Assembly: GCA_919902475.1 (NCBI GenBank)
Contig: CAKKRA010000128.1
Coordinates: 1 to 6,582 of the forward strand
Source: Nitrospiria bacterium
GTDB taxonomy: Bacteria > Nitrospirota > CAKKRA01 > 9FT-COMBO-42-15
Length of the DNA: 6,582 bases
Reading direction: 5' to 3'
Under the pieces are notes generated by a model, which was not told the origin of the DNA, made no database searches, and worked only from the letters and a program-made list of their open reading frames with translations. The translations under genes were made by a program, and so were the position numbers. This document shows, piece after piece, positions 4,992 through 6,582 of the stretch; positions within the stretch are counted from its first letter, which is position 1, and the number at the start of each line of letters is the position of its first letter.

Positions 4992-5849
4992 ATGAAAAAA
5001 GCGCTATCATTTCTTATATTCGTATTTTTTCTGCTCGCCAATAATTCTTCTGCAAATGCAATATCCAATGATAAGATAAAACAGACAGAGCTGATAATAA
5101 CAGCTAACGAGTCAATCGGAAAAAAGCCTGGAAACCACATCCTATTAGATCAGGATGGCAATAGGTTTAGTTTGAGCGAATATATCGGTAAGCCGTTTAT
5201 AATCAACTTTGTTTATACCAATTGCTCACATGTCTGTCATATAAGCACAGCGATCCTTGCTGGAATCAGGGATGATATGATCAGGGAGCTTGGGCAAAAA
5301 ATCCATATTATAACAGTATCCTTTGATTATGAGATGGATACGCCTCAGAAGATGAAGGAATACGGCGAGAACTTTACCAAGGATTTCAAATACTGGAGAT
5401 TTGCCGCAGGAGATAAAAAGACTATAGAGAAGCTTACAGAGGAATTTGGGTTCTCCTATCAGAAGACAAAGGAAGGCTTTGACCATATAAATATGATTTC
5501 TATCATGGACTTAAACGGCAAAATATATAAGAATGTATTCTACGGGACAGGTGATAATGACAGGGCAGATAAGGAATTGATTGAGTCGTTAAAAGGCGCA
5601 ATGTCAAGCAGCGCCAGCGCTGATGATATACTGAATTTCACACTTTTAATAGACAGGTTTAAATTAATGTGCTCTGATTATGACCCTGTGAGCGGCGCTT
5701 ACAAGCTTAATTATTATTATCTTATAGGTTATATATTATTAACTATCTTATGTTTTATTGTCCCAATCATATTTATGTGGTGGAAGGAGATATCATCTCT
5801 TGTTATAAGGTTTACAAGCCTTGCTTTTAGAATATTTAGAATATCCTAA
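4992..5849 (+). CDS. Sco1/SenC/PrrC-family copper chaperone with C-terminal membrane anchor
   Basis: This 285-aa protein has a signal sequence at residues 1-23 (K-K, hydrophobic core, A-N-A). A thioredoxin-fold Sco domain follows at about 45-205, with copper-binding C78-x3-C82 in Y-T-N-C-S-H-V-C and the distal H165 in F-D-H-I-N-M. Sco proteins deliver copper to, or reduce, the CuA site of subunit II, fitting the CuA gene at 1735. It has a long C-terminal extension with M-C-S-D-Y-D-P-V-S-G-A-Y (226-237), a membrane helix at about 242-263 and a basic amphipathic tail. Without cleavage at the N-terminus it would have two membrane segments. It is tightly linked to ctaB (7-base gap) with a weak ribosome binding site, so translational coupling is likely. 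SenC next to CuA and catalytic subunits is also the arrangement of the NorSY-SenC cluster. Confidence 0.93.
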   Translation: MKKALSFLIFVFFLLANNSSANAISNDKIKQTELIITANESIGKKPGNHILLDQDGNRFSLSEYIGKPFIINFVYTNCSHVCHISTAILAGIRDDMIRELGQKIHIITVSFDYEMDTPQKMKEYGENFTKDFKYWRFAAGDKKTIEKLTEEFGFSYQKTKEGFDHINMISIMDLNGKIYKNVFYGTGDNDRADKELIESLKGAMSSSASADDILNFTLLIDRFKLMCSDYDPVSGAYKLNYYYLIGYILLTILCFIVPIIFMWWKEISSLVIRFTSLAFRIFRIS

Positions 5850-5880
5850 AGAAATGATATCCTGGGGAGGAAGGTAAATA

Positions 5881-6582
5881 ATGGGTTATGAAGGTCTCTC
5901 TGTCAGGCGGAGGGTTGTATACACATTTGATAGATTAGGAGACAGGGTTTTTACGCAGGAATACAATCCGCTCTACTGGTTAGGGACAATATGCTTCTTT
6001 TTCCTGATGCTGATAACCATAAGCGGCGTCTATTTATTTTTATTCTACAGGACAAGCAGTCCCTATGAGACAGTTCAGTATCTTACTGTCAATCAGTGGT
6101 ATTTAGGCGGTATCATGAGGAGCATACACCGCTATGCCTCTGATGGATTTGTCCTGTTCATGGCTATTCATCTGTTAAGGGAGTTTCTTCTCGGCAGATA
6201 CCGTCAATGGCGGTGGCTTTCATGGGGTTCTGGCATTGCCCTTTTAACAGTTGCTATCGGCATCGGGGTTACAGGCTACTTTCTTGTGTGGGATGAGAGG
6301 GCGCAGGTAATAGCTGTTAAGACCGCTCAATTGCTTAATGACATCCCCATATTTGTTGAGCCTCCGCAAAGGTCATTCCTTAGCAATGCTGCAGTTGACA
6401 TGATGATATTCTTTGTCCTTCTTCTCGGACATCTTGCAATATCATTTACTGTTATAGGCATACTGGTAGCCATACATATATCAAGAAATGCGCGTCCCGG
6501 AATAAAACCGCCGATGGCGCTTGCTGCTGCCTTATTGTTTGCTTTGCTTATAATAGCTATTATTTCCCCGGCAACAAGCGCT
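5881..6582 (+). CDS. Cytochrome b/b6-type membrane subunit, N-terminal part (3' truncated)
   Basis: The frame opens at ATG 5881 after a strong GGGGAGGAAGGT ribosome binding site and is still open at the window end (234 codons). It is the cytochrome b N-terminal domain with four helices. Bis-His haem ligands are H83/H97 (helix B, S-I-H-R-Y-A ... A-I-H) and H184/H199 (helix D). The 14 residues between the helix D histidines are the b6-type spacing; mitochondrial/proteobacterial cytochrome b has 13. T-G-Y-F-L-V-W-D-E (131-139) corresponds to T-G-Y-x-L-P-W-D-Q of b6. The Cys that binds the extra haem of b6 (in N-x-x-Y-C) is W33 here. A fifth hydrophobic segment starts at about 212, so the protein is longer than plain b6 and may be fused to a C-terminal domain. 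It probably exchanges electrons between quinol and the cytochrome c/CuA chain. No Rieske gene is in view. Confidence 0.88.
   Translation, partial: MGYEGLSVRRRVVYTFDRLGDRVFTQEYNPLYWLGTICFFFLMLITISGVYLFLFYRTSSPYETVQYLTVNQWYLGGIMRSIHRYASDGFVLFMAIHLLREFLLGRYRQWRWLSWGSGIALLTVAIGIGVTGYFLVWDERAQVIAVKTAQLLNDIPIFVEPPQRSFLSNAAVDMMIFFVLLLGHLAISFTVIGILVAIHISRNARPGIKPPMALAAALLFALLIIAIISPATSA

Noticed and set aside
4949..5486. Two reverse-strand frames over ctaB/sco
   Set aside because: They are antisense to genes with intact catalytic or copper motifs and have no start signals.
1..6582. tRNA, rRNA, CRISPR array or phage genes
   Set aside because: No repeat-spacer pattern, cloverleaf-like segment or rRNA-like sequence was noticed on reading, and nearly all of the window is taken up by identified genes.

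Overview
The window reads as a compact denitrification locus of an uncultured bacterium. Every gene is on the + strand. Codon use is moderately AT-rich, with frequent ATA (Ile) and AGG/AGA (Arg). A signal peptide on the copper nitrite reductase and a membrane-anchored Sco protein point to a Gram-negative-type periplasm. The phylum cannot be fixed from sequence reading alone. The codon style and a long C5/G5-rich palindrome recall Nitrospirota-like or deltaproteobacterial-like metagenome lineages, but that is only an impression.

Layout: (i) 1-206 is the C-terminal end of a class I c-type cytochrome. (ii) 291-1298 is nirK, a copper nitrite reductase with all type 1 and type 2 copper ligands, followed by a strong intrinsic terminator at 1330-1370. 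(iii) 1371-1550 is an AT-rich promoter region with a near-consensus CRP/FNR-family site (TGAT-N4-ATCA). (iv) 1551-3985 encodes a heme-copper oxidoreductase of B-family (ba3-like) type: a 51-aa one-helix protein, a CuA subunit II, a catalytic subunit I and a 43-aa one-helix protein. (v) 3986-4123 holds an 83-nt near-perfect hairpin. (vi) 4124-5849 carries the maturation genes: heme o synthase (CtaB/CyoE) and a Sco1/SenC copper chaperone. (vii) 5881-6582 is the N-terminal part of a cytochrome b with b6-like heme-ligand spacing, running off the window.

The key point is subunit I. It keeps all six heme and CuB histidines but has Gln where O2-reducing A- and B-family oxidases have the His-cross-linked Tyr (H231-S-S-Q-Q235 instead of H-P-x-V-Y). 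Together with the adjacent nirK, the SenC gene and the FNR-type promoter, this suggests a CuA-containing NO reductase of the oxidase-derived kind (compare the NorSY-SenC/sNOR cluster of ammonia oxidisers) rather than a terminal oxidase. In this reading NirK makes NO from nitrite and the CuA/heme-copper complex reduces NO to N2O. CtaB would supply heme o, Sco would load copper, and cytochrome c and/or the b6-like cytochrome b would supply electrons. The NO reductase assignment is an inference from residues and context; an oxidase with an unusual active site is not excluded.
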